Assembly: GCA_021396245.1 (NCBI GenBank)
Contig: WNYE01000008.1
Location: 542,899-606,898 of the forward strand
Length of the DNA stretch: 64,000 nucleotides
DNA from: Sporothrix humicola
Taxonomy: Eukaryota; Ascomycota; Sordariomycetes; Ophiostomatales; Ophiostomataceae
Direction: 5' to 3'
Of this stretch, positions 10,777-21,933 are shown in pieces (position 1 is the stretch's first letter; each line of letters opens with the position of its first letter). The notes under the pieces are model-generated. The model ran no database searches, was not told the origin of the DNA, and saw only the letters and a list, made by a program, of their open reading frames with translations. The position numbers and the translations under genes were made by a program.

Positions 10777-11530
10777 GATGCTATTCGTCTCGTCGTTTCT
10801 ATGCGCTCCTCATAATGAGTTTCATACAAGAGTGCGCCTGGTAAAGAAGGGCGCTGAAGAGTGCGTGGAATGCCAGTCTCTGGCTGTGTCCACAATGTCG
10901 TCGTGCACCGCTCTTGAACACTCTGGAATTAAAATAAGAAACGTCGTGGACCCGTTGGTGATGGGCGGGCTGGTCGTCTTTGTCTTTTCGCTTTGTTGTC
11001 GCTTTGAGATGTCGTCGCAAGTGGTTCGTTGTTGGTTCAGACGACACCCCCATTCAAGTTCAACACACGCCCGTTGCCCACAGCCCACGCTAAAATGAGA
11101 CGGGAAAGGGGCGGGCAGCTGTTTGGACTGGCCGGGCTCGCCAGGCTTCAGGCTGCATGCGGAGGGGTCCAGCCAATACCGCGCGCACTGTACAGTACAT
11201 TTGGCGCTAGCGAGCCTCCCCAACCCGACCGACCTCAACTTTCTAAGCCTTTCTCTCCAGAGTCCAAAATCGAAAAATAAACTTACATTCTACGACGTGC
11301 TTTCTTCTTCTCCATCCTCTCGACGACAACCACACCGCGCACGCGCCACGACAGAAACCATCACCCCCGATACGAGACACGGCATATCGACGAACAAACG
11401 ATTGATCGAATTCTTTCAGAGCGCCCCTCGCATCCCGGTCTTGCCTGCGTCCACGTGCGCTCGCGACGACATCCCTCGACCCTTTTCTTCTTTCTTCTTT
11501 CACTCAGTCTCCCTTCCCACCCCCCACACA
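10777..11530. promoter_or_regulatory. Shared divergent promoter, TRS23 / RPB4
   Basis: 754 bp between divergent genes. The RPB4-proximal half (about 11200-11520) is C/T-rich on the plus strand, as expected for its leader. No recognised binding site. Confidence 0.55.
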
Positions 11531-12024
11531 ATGCCCCAGGCACCGACATCGCGGCCCAAGCCGCCGCCGCCGGGTGAGGAAGAGGCCGGCACCGAGCTCC
11601 GGCTCGGCGAGTTCGAGGGCGTCGAGACCCTGTCGCTGTCTGAGGCCTGGCTCGTCATCAACGCCCTCGTCGCCAAGCGCCGCAACGACCGCAAGAACGT
11701 CAACGAGACGGAGTGCGCCAACCCCTCCACTTGAGGCAGATAAATGTCAATCGGACACTGTGCTAACCTTGATGCAGAGTCCTCACTAAGACTGTCGACT
11801 ACCTCGATGCGTTTGCGCGGTTCAAGCGCAAGGAAAACGTCGAGGCCGTCGAACGGCTGCTGGCGTCGCACACGGAACTTACCAAGTTTGAGCGTGCGGC
11901 GCTCGGCTCGCTGTGCCCCGACGGCGTCGAGGAAGCCAAGACGCTGATCCCGTCGCTGGCCAACAAGATCAGCGACGACGACCTGCTGGAGCTGCTGGAG
12001 GAGATGGGCAAGCTGCAGGGTTAA
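11531..12024 (+). CDS. RPB4: RNA polymerase II subunit Rpb4
   Basis: Exons 11531-11712 and 11778-12024 encode 142 residues. The Rpb4/RPC9 fold is recognisable: LGEFEGVETLSLSEAWLVINAL near the N-terminus, then after the intron VLTKTVDYLDAFARFKRKENVEAVERLL and the terminal LIPSLANKISDDDLLELLEEM. Rpb4 pairs with Rpb7 as the stalk of RNA polymerase II and also influences mRNA export and decay. The length matches the compact Pezizomycotina form, shorter than yeast Rpb4. The donor is GTGCGC, weaker than the window's norm, but the branch TGCTAAC and acceptor GATGCAG are strong and the join restores NETE-VLTKTV. Divergent from TRS23. Confidence 0.95.
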
Positions 12025-12617
12025 TCGGGTTGCTGGAGGTGCTATTTATTTCTGGCGGCTGGTCTTCCTGCCACCTCTTCTTTCCTATGTCTTCTTACGA
12101 CAAAATACGGGCCATGTTACGACGGATGCGGGCCCGAGGCGTTTATTGGGATTTGCTTTTTAAGATCTGCTTTTCAAGATTTGCTTTTGAAACTTCCCTT
12201 CTTTATTTTGCCATGATTTATTGCTCACGACATACCTCCGAATATCACTAGGTATGATACACGCCACAGATGGGCAGAGAGACAGAAGCCCATGTTTTGT
12301 GCGTTTGCATGGAGCGGCGCTTGGGGGTTGAGCGTTAAGAGGGTAAAATGGACTTTTTTAATGGACAAACATAGACTCATTTTGGCAAACTTTGGCATTT
12401 TTGACGGCCTTGTGGTGTTAAGATATTATGTGATATATTGTCTTGGATTTAGATACAATTACTATTCTAAGGAGTGGCAAGGGCTGCGAATAAAGCTCCC
12501 CTTTGGGTATATATGAAGGTAAGTAAGTCCATGACAGGAACATCGTTTACCTCGAAACGGTTCGTCACTGACAGATATGGCAGGCTAAAAAGCAAACAAA
12601 TGCAAACGAGACTCTCC
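12025..12617. other. Convergent 3' interval RPB4 / membrane protein
   Basis: 593 bases, AT-rich towards 12350-12470. It should hold both 3' UTRs. No open reading frame of coding character. Confidence 0.55.
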
Positions 12618-14054
12618 TCATGGATTGTACGATCCCCAACTCGTCACATTCACACCACGCGTTCTCTCATTCTGTGAAAGGTTGAGCGTCGCCCGCGGTG
12701 CATCCGAGGTCGACCCATTCCGCATGGGCGAGTTTGGCGGGTGCAGCGATGGTGACGGAATGGGACTGGGGTGCAGATGGGCATTTGCATTCACACCTGT
12801 GCCCTCCTCTATAATCGTGTTGACATCGCTGTTCACTGTCCGGCTGGAACTGCGCCATGATGACACGACAGTCGACCTGCCCACATGGCTGCTTCCCACA
12901 GAAAGAGAGGGCGAATACGAGCCGATGCCTGGGGTCGACATGGGCGTCGGCAGTGGTGTTTGTTGCGGCGTCTCAAGCTCGGCCACGACCTGCTGTCGCT
13001 CGGCATCGAGCTCGACAACACGGCCGACCTGCAACGGCTGCGGCATCATGCCAGTTTCCGACCCTGGGCCCATATAGTTTCCTGCAGATGTTAGTGAACA
13101 GGGAATTGAAAATGATCCAGGAGAATTCACAGGAGACTTACCACCATAGTCGGCAATGGTATCTGGACTTTGGGCACGACGCCGTTCCTCGTCGGTCATT
13201 GCCTTATTCTGTGCCATCATGCGGGCGCCGTACAAGCCCCACCGCTGAACGGCTTCGTCCATATTTCCGTTAAAAGCCTCGCCAAATAGAGGAACCGTGG
13301 TGCTGGCCGGCGATGTGCCCTGCAGTTCGGCCAGCTTGGCGTTTACCGTGGCGTTTGCATCGTTTGCCAGAAGGCCTTCTCTCTGCGAGATGTTGGCTGC
13401 AGCCAGTTTTTCGTCCAGACCAGGTGATCCTAGCGGGTTGGCCGGCGATGGGGTCGGCTCTGGGAAAGTGGAACCACCGGGGCCCGGTGACTGCCGGTTG
13501 GAGGCACCTGACAGGGCGGCATTGGCCATCTCCTCCAGTTGCTTGTTTCGGCGCCGCATTTTCCAGAGAAAGAGGCAGAAAAGAATAACAAAGGCAATCA
13601 CACCGGCTGTCACGATACCGCCAATGGCACCCTTTGAGAGATGATGCGAAGACGACTGGTTGTTGTCGGACAGGCCCGTCTCTTTGGCCGGAGATGAACC
13701 TGCCGAAGTGGTTGTGGCGGTATTTGACGGCGATGATGATGTTGTCGTCGTCTTGGACGAAGAAGAAGTTGTGTGAGTTGCAGATGGGGACGTGGTCGGC
13801 GTTGACGTAGCTGTTGTTGACGATGTTGTGGGAGAAGTGATAAATTTGGATTCTGATGTCGATGTTGACTTGCTTGCAGCTGTGTTCTTGCTGGTGGTCG
13901 AAGAGCCAGTTGATGCACCGTCTGGACAGCCGCCATCGTAGTCACATGCGTCGACTGCACAACAGCCTTTGAAGCCGCTGGATGCGCAAGTGTAATACTG
14001 GGTGCCGGCCGAGCACTCTGTATTGTCTCGGAGGAACAAGAATGGGATACGCAT
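12618..14054 (-). CDS. Single-pass S/T-rich membrane protein with Cys-rich head (WSC/Mid2-like layout)
   Basis: Exons 14054-13142 and 13081-12618 encode 458 residues. A Cys-rich head (Cys14, 23, 31, 32, 37, 43; CSAGTQYYTC, then GFKGCCAVDACDYDGGCPDG) is followed by a Ser/Thr-rich stem (about 48-125) likely to be O-mannosylated, one transmembrane helix (143-164, AIGGIVTAGVIAFVILFCLF) with a basic stop-transfer KMRRR, and a long Pro/Ser-rich cytoplasmic tail. The layout resembles fungal wall-stress sensors and related receptors, but no WSC cysteine spacing is evident. No clear signal peptide precedes the head, so the single helix may act as a signal anchor. The 60-base intron is a multiple of three and stop-free, so its retention would add 20 residues; its GTAAGT, CACTAAC and CTGCAG signals argue for splicing. 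Function is not known to me. Confidence 0.8.
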   Translation of the reverse strand: MRIPFLFLRDNTECSAGTQYYTCASSGFKGCCAVDACDYDGGCPDGASTGSSTTSKNTAASKSTSTSESKFITSPTTSSTTATSTPTTSPSATHTTSSSSKTTTTSSSPSNTATTTSAGSSPAKETGLSDNNQSSSHHLSKGAIGGIVTAGVIAFVILFCLFLWKMRRRNKQLEEMANAALSGASNRQSPGPGGSTFPEPTPSPANPLGSPGLDEKLAAANISQREGLLANDANATVNAKLAELQGTSPASTTVPLFGEAFNGNMDEAVQRWGLYGARMMAQNKAMTDEERRRAQSPDTIADYGGKSPVNSPGSFSIPCSLTSAGNYMGPGSETGMMPQPLQVGRVVELDAERQQVVAELETPQQTPLPTPMSTPGIGSYSPSLSVGSSHVGRSTVVSSWRSSSRTVNSDVNTIIEEGTGVNANAHLHPSPIPSPSLHPPNSPMRNGSTSDAPRATLNLSQNERTRGVNVTSWGSYNP

Positions 14055-17000
14055 GGTGAAATGTCGAATTGAACCAAGAAAGAAAAAAACACCCCTTGTT
14101 GAATTTTCAATATTCCCACCTTGTACCAAATTATTTGGTTTGCACGGATGTCGATGTTAAAAAGAGGGAAGATCGTGAAGGCCCTGTCTAATAAGACAAA
14201 CAGGGCTCCATGCAGCTTGTGCGGCTGCAGTGGTACTTGATATCCGCGACCAAGGTCCTTGTGACGGGTGAGCAGTAATACTGTCAGATAAAGCGGCGTA
14301 GAAAAAAGGGTGCTCTTGGTGACGTCCGTAATTTTTGTTTATACGGGATGGGCTCATATGACAAATTTAGTCATATAAGAGGCGATGGCCGCACTCAACT
14401 GCCAAAATTGCCCAAAAGGATCGAGGTAAATAGACGAGCAACGTCGTATATAGCCTGGCTGATTGTACAGTTGTCGCCAAGATGCCGCTGCCTCCCCGCC
14501 TAAGAATCCTTTTGAAGCGGACAGTGGCGCAGCTGTGCAGCTCTGGATCTTTCTTGGGATGGAGTGGGCTTATGGCGCAAGAAAGACGACAAACGATAGA
14601 CGGACAACTAGCCCCTTTCAGAAATAAATAAGGCTGACAAGTGAAGTGTAAATCGAATTGTGGATGTGTGTAGTAAAAATCAAACGAAAAGCTTGAGACG
14701 ATGAAAGCCAGTTGAGACAGGAAGAGGCAAAATTTGGGGTGAGAATAGAGGCGAGAAATGGGGAAGCAGAACAGAGAAAAGAGAGAAGGTAACAATTGCG
14801 AGAGAGGGGGAGGCACGAGAATAAATGAAATTAAAATGCGAAAAGAAAAGAAAACAATAATGGTGCGCCACTGGGGCAGTTATTTCTGATATCGAAGGCA
14901 AGTATCGCACCCGAAGCACGTTGTTGGTCTTCGACCACTGTGTCAATTTTTTCTCACTTGCCACGGCCCCCAACACCAGCCATTGTTTTTGGTGCTTGGA
15001 AAAGTGCCAAAAAAAAGCACAGATAATCAAGAATTTTACTTACATGGCGACATGTGGGAGAGGCATGCGAGTCGCAGGTGCGTCGATGTGTGGGCGTACG
15101 TACGGATGGATGGGAGGCTTGTTGCATTGGACGGCTTGGACATCTGCGTTTGTGAGTGTGTGTGGATGCGGCTGGGATGCGCAGCTCAGATGTGCTGTTG
15201 TTGTTTGATCTTTGCCTTTTCTGTTTTCATCCTCTCTTTTCCTTCTACAGTTTTTGTCTTTGATTTCTCATTTTTTATTTCTTCATTTGACACTCTTTTC
15301 CTTCATCTCAGCTTGCTCACTTATCCTCAGCCTTGTTTTTCGGACCGGGTCCAAGTGAGTTGGCCGTGCCTCTTCCTCATGCCTTTCGTATATTGGGCAA
15401 TGCCCCACGCTTTCTCCGGATGACAGACGAAGAGGCGTTCGAGAGCTCCTTGCTTGCATCGCCCTTTGCTTTCTCACCAAAAACTCCACAGACTTGCTAG
15501 ACTGATAAACTGACCAGCCTGACCCCTCCTCGACCTTCACTTTTTTATGATCTTGTCACCCGCCAAGAAGTGAAGAGAAGAGGGGAACCGAAGAAGAAAA
15601 AAGCAAAGACAAAGGCAGAGAACACACGGCCACGGCCGAGTCCATACTCTGGGTTTGCAGGGCTCAAAAAATCAAAGCCCGGGCTGTTGGTGATTGCACT
15701 GCAGGCTGATGGCTGGATCTCATCTTGGGGAGTGCGGTGTCTGCGGTGTTTTGTGCGGTCTTTCTTGTGCTCCCAGTCCTCCAGGTAACTGAGAGAGCAA
15801 CCGAGTACTCCGGAAATGTGGTCAAAACAGGTTCGTCGCCATGTACATGTGTAGGTGTGCTGAAAATAAAATGTGCAGCCTGCACGAGAGTCTGCAGTCT
15901 ATCACCACGCAGCGTTTCATTGCAAAGGGGCGGGAGGGGGTGTTGGGATGTGTGTGGAAGCGAGCAACAGAGAATCAAACAAATAAAAGAAGATAAAAAA
16001 CACGAGACCAAGAAGAAGAAAGCATAGGAACGGAAAAGATGCGAGGAAAAGCAGGGAGGGAAGTGAGGGGATGTGATGAGAAGGCTGGCGGTGGTGACAG
16101 TGGGAAGGTGCGAATGGCGTACAAGGTTGGCAAGGCTCGGAAGGGAAAGAGGCATGAGCGCGCCTTCTTTCTACTTCGGGCATCCCGCCGGCCAAACACT
16201 GAAGCCGTTCGTTCTTTCCTTTCCTTCTTTTCTTCTTGCCGTTGTCCTTCTTTCCTTCAAACCTCCCATGCCTCCTTCTCCTCTCTCGCCTTCCCTTTTC
16301 TCTCACGTTCGACGTACGATATATTCCTCATCACCCTCTGATCACCGACTCGGACCAGACTCTGCCCTTGTCAAGTACGGACCGTCAACGTGCAGGTTCG
16401 CCATTTTATTTTTGCCCATTTTTGCTTTTTCCTGAGCACACTTGCATCTTCTTTGCAACCTGGGGGCCAGAAATGTGCTTGTTGGCTGCACTGTCCCACT
16501 GGACAACAGTCATGGGGTGGCCCGTTATGAAGGCCCGCCGAGAGAGTTTTTGTCGGGACAAGACTTCTCATCTTTTGGTTCTCTCGCCCGTCTTATCTCC
16601 TGCTTTCTTCTGTTGTGATTGCATTTGATTTTCTTTTCTCTTTGGGTGCCGTTTTCTCTTTGGTCTTTTGTTTTTGTTGTCGTTCGCTCCTTCCGTCCTT
16701 TGTGCAACTTGCGGTGTAAGTCGGTCCCAGGCGTTCTAGGCGGTTTTAGTGCCCGAGCGCCTAACATTTTAAACTTTAGTGCTCCCGAAGAGACTCCCGA
16801 ATAAACGCCGCTGATCATCGCCTTCTGGACCTCTCAGCAAGTCTGCCTCTCCTTTCGCAACATCCCCGCCAGCCACGCATCATTTTCCTGCTTTACTGTG
16901 TACTTCTGCGGGAGAGACTGCGGGAGTCAAAGAGAGTGTGTACAACTGCTACGTGGGAGGGCAAGTGTGTATGTGACGAAATATGTGGGAGGAACCGTAC

Positions 17001-18074
17001 CCCTGTCCCGTTCCACGAGAACCACCACACCATCTTCTCTGTTTTTGTTCCCTTTTCTATTCCCTTTATTTTCATTTCTCCTGTTGTTTTATTTGCGCTT
17101 CTCGCCCTTCGCCTTTTCTCCTCCCGCCTCCCGCCATTGGTCCTTTTCGGGTCCTTGGGTGCTGAGGTTCTTGGTCTCGTAGACTCTTGGGGGCAAGCTG
17201 CTCAGCCATTGCTAATTATGGCAGCAAAACAGAGATAGTCTGTCACACCTCCACTTCCTGCATATGCAGCCACTTGGTTGGGCCTTTTTCTCTCGTAAAC
17301 TGCTCTCCAGAGTCGCTGCTCACACGTTCCTCCAACTCCCTTCTTCCCACGCTCCTTGCTTCCTAGCTGGGTCATCTTTCTTGTTTCCTGATCCTCGAGG
17401 TTTGTGGCGTATTTTTGCGCAGTGAATGTCCTTACTAATTTTGCACTCTACCGTGCGGCGTAGTTATCTATGCTTTCATTTTGTAGTCTCGTGTATCGTA
17501 CGGTTTCGAATATTGTTACCAAAAACAAAATTGTACTCCGCTGGGTCGGTCGGGATTTTGGGGACATGCATGTGTAACATGAAAGAAAGAGAAAGAGGAT
17601 ACAAATAGAAGCTGAAATGCGGCCAGGTAGTCGCTGAAACCAACAGACAAAAATACAGTATGATTGCCAACGGAGAGCGACACTGCAAGGTGGGAAACAA
17701 CGGGTATAGAGAAAGAGAAAAGAAACGAAACGAAGAATAGGCGGGCTGTCTAGTCCCGCTGTCAAGTTTACTGTCCACTTGACAGTGACGTTTCTGTCTT
17801 GTCTGTTCATCTCCACTTTGGGCATCTCAGAAACAAGAGTCTGGTAAGTCTCAGGTTGATTGTGTCACTTCAGAAATCAAAAGGAACGAAATAGGATGGA
17901 TGTCCAGAATGATACAGAGTAAATTGCCAAACGCCGCGCAAGAGAATTATTCTATGCAGATATGATGGAATAGAAAAGAAAAAGGGGAAATGAAAACAAA
18001 CAAGCATGATATGCCATCCAAGTAAAGCGAACAATGATGAAGAACGACGTGAAAAAAGCATACAATCCAAACTT
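14055..18074. other. 4-kb gene-free interval upstream of the membrane protein
   Basis: Minus-strand promoter and leader DNA of the S/T-rich protein plus the 3' flank of PUF6. Purine-rich plus-strand sequence at 14640-14860 fits a CT-rich sense leader for the minus gene. Further pyrimidine-rich blocks on the plus strand (15200-15310, 16200-16340, 16600-17150) have opposite polarity and no attached gene. All open frames here are short and without family features. See findings. Confidence 0.55.
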
Positions 18075-20235
18075 TTACAGCTTCTCCAGAAGAAGCTTGG
18101 CGCCCGCATTGCCCACGGGCCGCTCCGGCGCCGCGGCCGTCTTCTTCTTGTTTTTCTTGTCCTTCTTGTCCTTCTTGTCGTCTTTGGAAGCCTCCTCCTT
18201 GGCCGCGGCCGCGGCCTCGGCCGCCTCGCGCTTGGACTTTTGCTCCGAGGTCTCCTCGACCGACGACTTCTCCAGAGCCTTGCGGTTCTTCTTCTCGGCC
18301 AGCGTCTTCTTCAGCTCCTTGGCGTGCTCCGGGGACAGGTCGGCCGACTCGAGCAGGGCAACAAGGACAAACGAGCTAGCGGCGCCCGTGGCCCATTCCA
18401 TAATGTGCTCGCGGATCTGCGGGTAGAGAATATCGGCAAAGTGCAGAGGAGGGTCGACAGGCTTGACCTGGCCCGAGGCCTTGTCGAAGCGGCCGCCGGC
18501 AACAAGCGTCTTGAGCAGACGCGTGCCAAAGGCAGACTGGGAAACATGGGGTGCGGGTGCAGCTCCCAGGGCGACACCGCCCTCCTCCTCGTCCTCATCA
18601 TCGCCTGTCGTCGTAGGGCCAGCGGCCGTCTGTGCAATCGCAGCCAGAGCCTCGGACTTGTCGCCCGTAGCAAACAGCAGAACGTCCGTGACAAGCTGGC
18701 AGCCAAAAGACGTGGCAACAAGCTCAGTCGGGGCGGCAGCAATAGCGGCCAGCAGCTGCGGCGAAACAGCGGCAATCAGCTCCTTGCGGCGGACCTCGGG
18801 GTCCTTTTTACTTGTCGTCGTGCGGATGGCGTGGATCTCCTCGAGGATGGCGAGATCGGCGGCATGGCTGGCCGGGAACAAGGCGCGTGTTGCACCTTCA
18901 AACAGGTACAGAATGGTTGTGCGGGCGTTGAGGTCGTTGGCCACGAAGACAACATTCTCGGTACCGGACTCCTCGTTCTTGCCCAGGATCTCGGGGAAGA
19001 TGGCCTTGCTCGTGAGCTTGGTGTCGTCGACAAGGTCACATGCGGCCAGGATAATGGCATGGCCGTAAGGGTCGCCGCTCAGCAGCTGGAAAGTGTCCTT
19101 GTATGTGCGCAGCAGAACCTTGCGATCCTTGGCGTCGCCGTGGGCCAGCAACAAGCACACCAGGCGGGCGCCAGACTTGGTGAAGGCCATGTTTTTGAGC
19201 AGATCGCCGCTCTCGTCACCCTTGACCATTTCGACAAATTCGCGGTGGTCCTCGGAGCCAGCAGGGACGTTCAAAAAGTACTGGAGCATGGCATCGTGCA
19301 GGATCGTGAAGCCCGTCAGCTTCTTCTGGACGAGGCCGTTGATCATAGCCAGCAGGTGCGTCTTAATGACGCCGCGCTTGCTAGGCTCCTTCTCCAGAAT
19401 CTCTGTCAGGTCGGCCGTCGGCTCGGTGTTGCCGGCAATCGGCTCGCCCGTGGCGGATGTATTGGCCAGGGCAAACTCGGAGCCGTACCACTCGCGCAAC
19501 AGCATGGCGCGCTGCTTCTTGGTGGCAATCGTGCGGTAGACGTCGTCCAGAATCCACGAGGCTTCCGGGTGGTTGATGAGCTTCTTGACCTTGCCGTAAA
19601 ACTCGGAGATGATCATGTCGCGCGTGGCCTCGTCGTTTTGCACGAGCAGCTTGCCGACCAGGAACTTGGCGTACTTGCTCTCGGCCATCTGCACATAGGC
19701 ACCCTGCAGCTCCTTGGCAATGCCCTTGCGCTGCTCGGGTGTCGAGTACTTGACGGCAGTCTGAACAGCGCGCACGGCGTCGTGCTTGAGGACAAAGTCG
19801 CGGATGCGTCCGGTCGTGATGCTGAACAGCTCGTCCACCAGCTTCTGGCGCTCGTCCTTGGGCACGTGCGACTTGCGCCGCAGACGCTCCCACAGCTTCT
19901 TGGACCGGGCCAGCTCGTCGGCCAGGGGCTTGGCTGCCCGGCGTTCCTGGGCCATTTGCTTCTGTTTTGCGTGTGCCTCGCGAGACGTCGATGTGCCTGG
20001 AAAGAAAGTGGTTAGAATGCAATTCTTCGTCCAGAATATTATTATCTGTGTCCATCCATGTAGACTCACCCTTCTCGTATGCGCCTGTGCCATTCTTGTT
20101 CTCGCCGTCACCGTTTGCCTGCTTCTTGTAGTCCTTTGCATCACCGCCTTCGAGCCGTGGCTTCTTGGTCCATTCTTTCTTCGTGGCCCGATACGGCTCG
20201 GCCTTGCGCTTCTCGCCGCTTTTTGAGGTAGACAT
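18075..20235 (-). CDS. PUF6: Pumilio-family ribosome biogenesis factor Puf6 (CPL domain)
   Basis: Exons 20235-20070 and 19996-18075 give 695 residues. A basic N-terminus (KRKAEPYRATKKEWTKKPR) precedes degenerate Pumilio repeats (for example GRIRDFVLKHDAVRAVQTAV, then YAKFLVGKLL and HAIILAACDLVDDTKL), then a CPL-type region, and a Lys-rich tail of KKDKK repeats. This is the Puf6/PUM3 (Penguin) layout. In yeast Puf6 binds ASH1 mRNA and, with Loc1, acts in 60S assembly in the nucleolus. The 73-base intron carries a TTCTAAC branch and TTCCAG acceptor, joining EKG to TSTSREAHAKQKQ. Length is close to the family norm. It shares a 446-bp divergent promoter with GIR2. Confidence 0.93.
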
Positions 20236-20681
20236 GCCGGCTGTCGATTAATGTATGGCCGCTTTGTGTGGATTGTCGTGTTGTGCCGAAATCGAGGCCA
20301 ATTCGTGTGGTTGGGAGAGAGGAATAGGGAGAATCGCAGGTCGATTTGGCTGAGGATGGAACCGTTTCTCTAACACTTGAGCCTAGTACAAAAAATTTCT
20401 AGAGATAATGAGATTTTTTTTATCTGGCAGAATTTTGCCGGGCGGTGTCCCGATGAAGATAAGCCCCTGCCCCACACTCTCTACAACTGCATTCCCCAAG
20501 GTCGCAGGTCGCTCCTGCCCGCTGTAGAGCGCTATTGGTGCTCAGTGTACAGGCGCTGCCCCGCAGTGCAATTCTGCCCTCACTTTGAAGCTCGTGAAGC
20601 CTTCTTTCGACTTGACGACATTGCGACTGGGGATTCTCTACAAGAACAATTTGCCAATCTTTATTCACACCACACATCACC
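20236..20681. promoter_or_regulatory. Shared divergent promoter, PUF6 / GIR2
   Basis: 446 bp between two start codons. A run AAAAAATTT at 20390-20398 resembles the RRPE element of ribosome-biogenesis promoters, and GATAA and TTATC sites lie nearby (20401-20435). Whether either is used is inference only. GIR2 is preceded by a C/A-rich leader ending CACCATGG, a strong start context. Confidence 0.5.
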
Positions 20682-21449
20682 ATGGGTCGCGAAGACCAGA
20701 TCGAGGAGACCGAGGTCCTCGAGTCCATTTTCGCTGACGAGTTTACCAAAATCGAAGACAACGAGTTCCGAATCTCCATCAAGCTCGACCTGCCCGACGA
20801 TGTCATTGCCGCCACAAGACCGGCCGGTGCGTCTTATGACGACGAATACGAGCCTCCCGTCATGATCCTTCAAGTCAAGTACCCCGAAGACTACCCAGAC
20901 AAGGAGCCCAACCTCGAGCTGTTGCCGCCGCCGCAGCTGCACGAGCAGCACCCGCTCTTCAGCGTCGCCGACGACAAGGACGAGCTGCTGTCTGGCCTGA
21001 CCGAGACCATTGAGGAGAACATGGGCATGGCCATGGTGTTTACGATTGTGTCGGCGCTCAAAGACGCGGCCGAGCAGATGATTGTGTCGCGCCACGAGGC
21101 CGCCATGAAGATCAAGGAGGAGGCATTGCTGGCCGCCGAGCGGGAAGAGAACAAGAAGTTCCACGGCACGCCCGTGACGCCCGAGACATTTGCGAAATGG
21201 CAGACAGACTTCTTAAAAGAAATGGCCGAGCAGCGGAAACGGGACGAGGAGGCACAGGCAGCGGAGGCGGCCAAGAAAAGCCGTGGCGGCGCTGGCAGTA
21301 TGGGTGTGCTAAACAAGGACGGCTCAAAACTCACTGGCCGGCAATTATGGGAGCAGGGCCTGGCAGGCAAGGTCGAAGATGACGACGAGGCAGACGAGGA
21401 CGACAGTGTGCCGACAGACGATGTGCAGAAGCTCAAGATCGACGCATGA
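20682..21449 (+). CDS. GIR2: RWD-domain protein Gir2 / RWDD1-type (DRG-binding)
   Basis: A single exon of 255 residues. An RWD domain fills the first ~120 residues (QIEETEVLESIFADEF at the start, then ILQVKYPEDYPDKEPNLEL with the family YPxxxP motif). A charged helix follows (KFHGTPVTPETFAKWQTDF), then the LTGRQLWEQ motif typical of DRG family regulatory protein 2, and an acidic end. Gir2/RWDD1 binds the GTPase Rbg2/DRG2 and associates with ribosomes and Gcn1, linking it to stalled translation and the amino-acid starvation response. Length matches yeast Gir2 (265). The ATG lies in a consensus CACCATGG context. No irregularities. Confidence 0.92.
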   Translation: MGREDQIEETEVLESIFADEFTKIEDNEFRISIKLDLPDDVIAATRPAGASYDDEYEPPVMILQVKYPEDYPDKEPNLELLPPPQLHEQHPLFSVADDKDELLSGLTETIEENMGMAMVFTIVSALKDAAEQMIVSRHEAAMKIKEEALLAAEREENKKFHGTPVTPETFAKWQTDFLKEMAEQRKRDEEAQAAEAAKKSRGGAGSMGVLNKDGSKLTGRQLWEQGLAGKVEDDDEADEDDSVPTDDVQKLKIDA

Positions 21450-21933
21450 GGGCAGGGTGTTATGGGCGATTTGGAAACACATTAGGAGAAGATATTGTTT
21501 GGATATCGGCACAAATATTACTGTGTCTTGCCTGTCAGGGCATTTTTATTGAAACAAGCGAGTCGGCTGTTTTCCAAAGGTGTTTCTGAGCCAAGTCATC
21601 GAAGGCCGCCAAGGAAAATATGAGGCTCTTGTGGAGGTGGCACACACTCAAAGTGACTCGGCCATTATGTATATAACTCACTCAGACAGGAAATACCTGT
21701 TTGACACTTGGATGGGCGCACAAACTAGGGGCTCGTATCCAAGAGAGTGGTTCATAAAGTGAAATATAATGAAATGAACTCCATGTCATTAAACGTCTGC
21801 TCTGGCCATAAAGTAGTAACCGTTCTAGCTCTGTCAACAAACCACTTTTTACTTTTTCCAAACCAAAAACGCCATCTATAAGGTCGCAATGATACTAAAG
21901 ACACGAGAAACAAAATTCCACCAAATTCACTCT
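21450..21933. other. Convergent 3' interval GIR2 / ACL4-like
   Basis: 484 AT-richer bases containing both 3' UTRs. No gene or repeat recognised. Confidence 0.55.

Noticed and set aside
18006..20015. 669-residue plus-strand open frame
   Set aside because: Mirror frame of PUF6; its Leu-rich composition arises from the GC-rich codons of the opposite strand.
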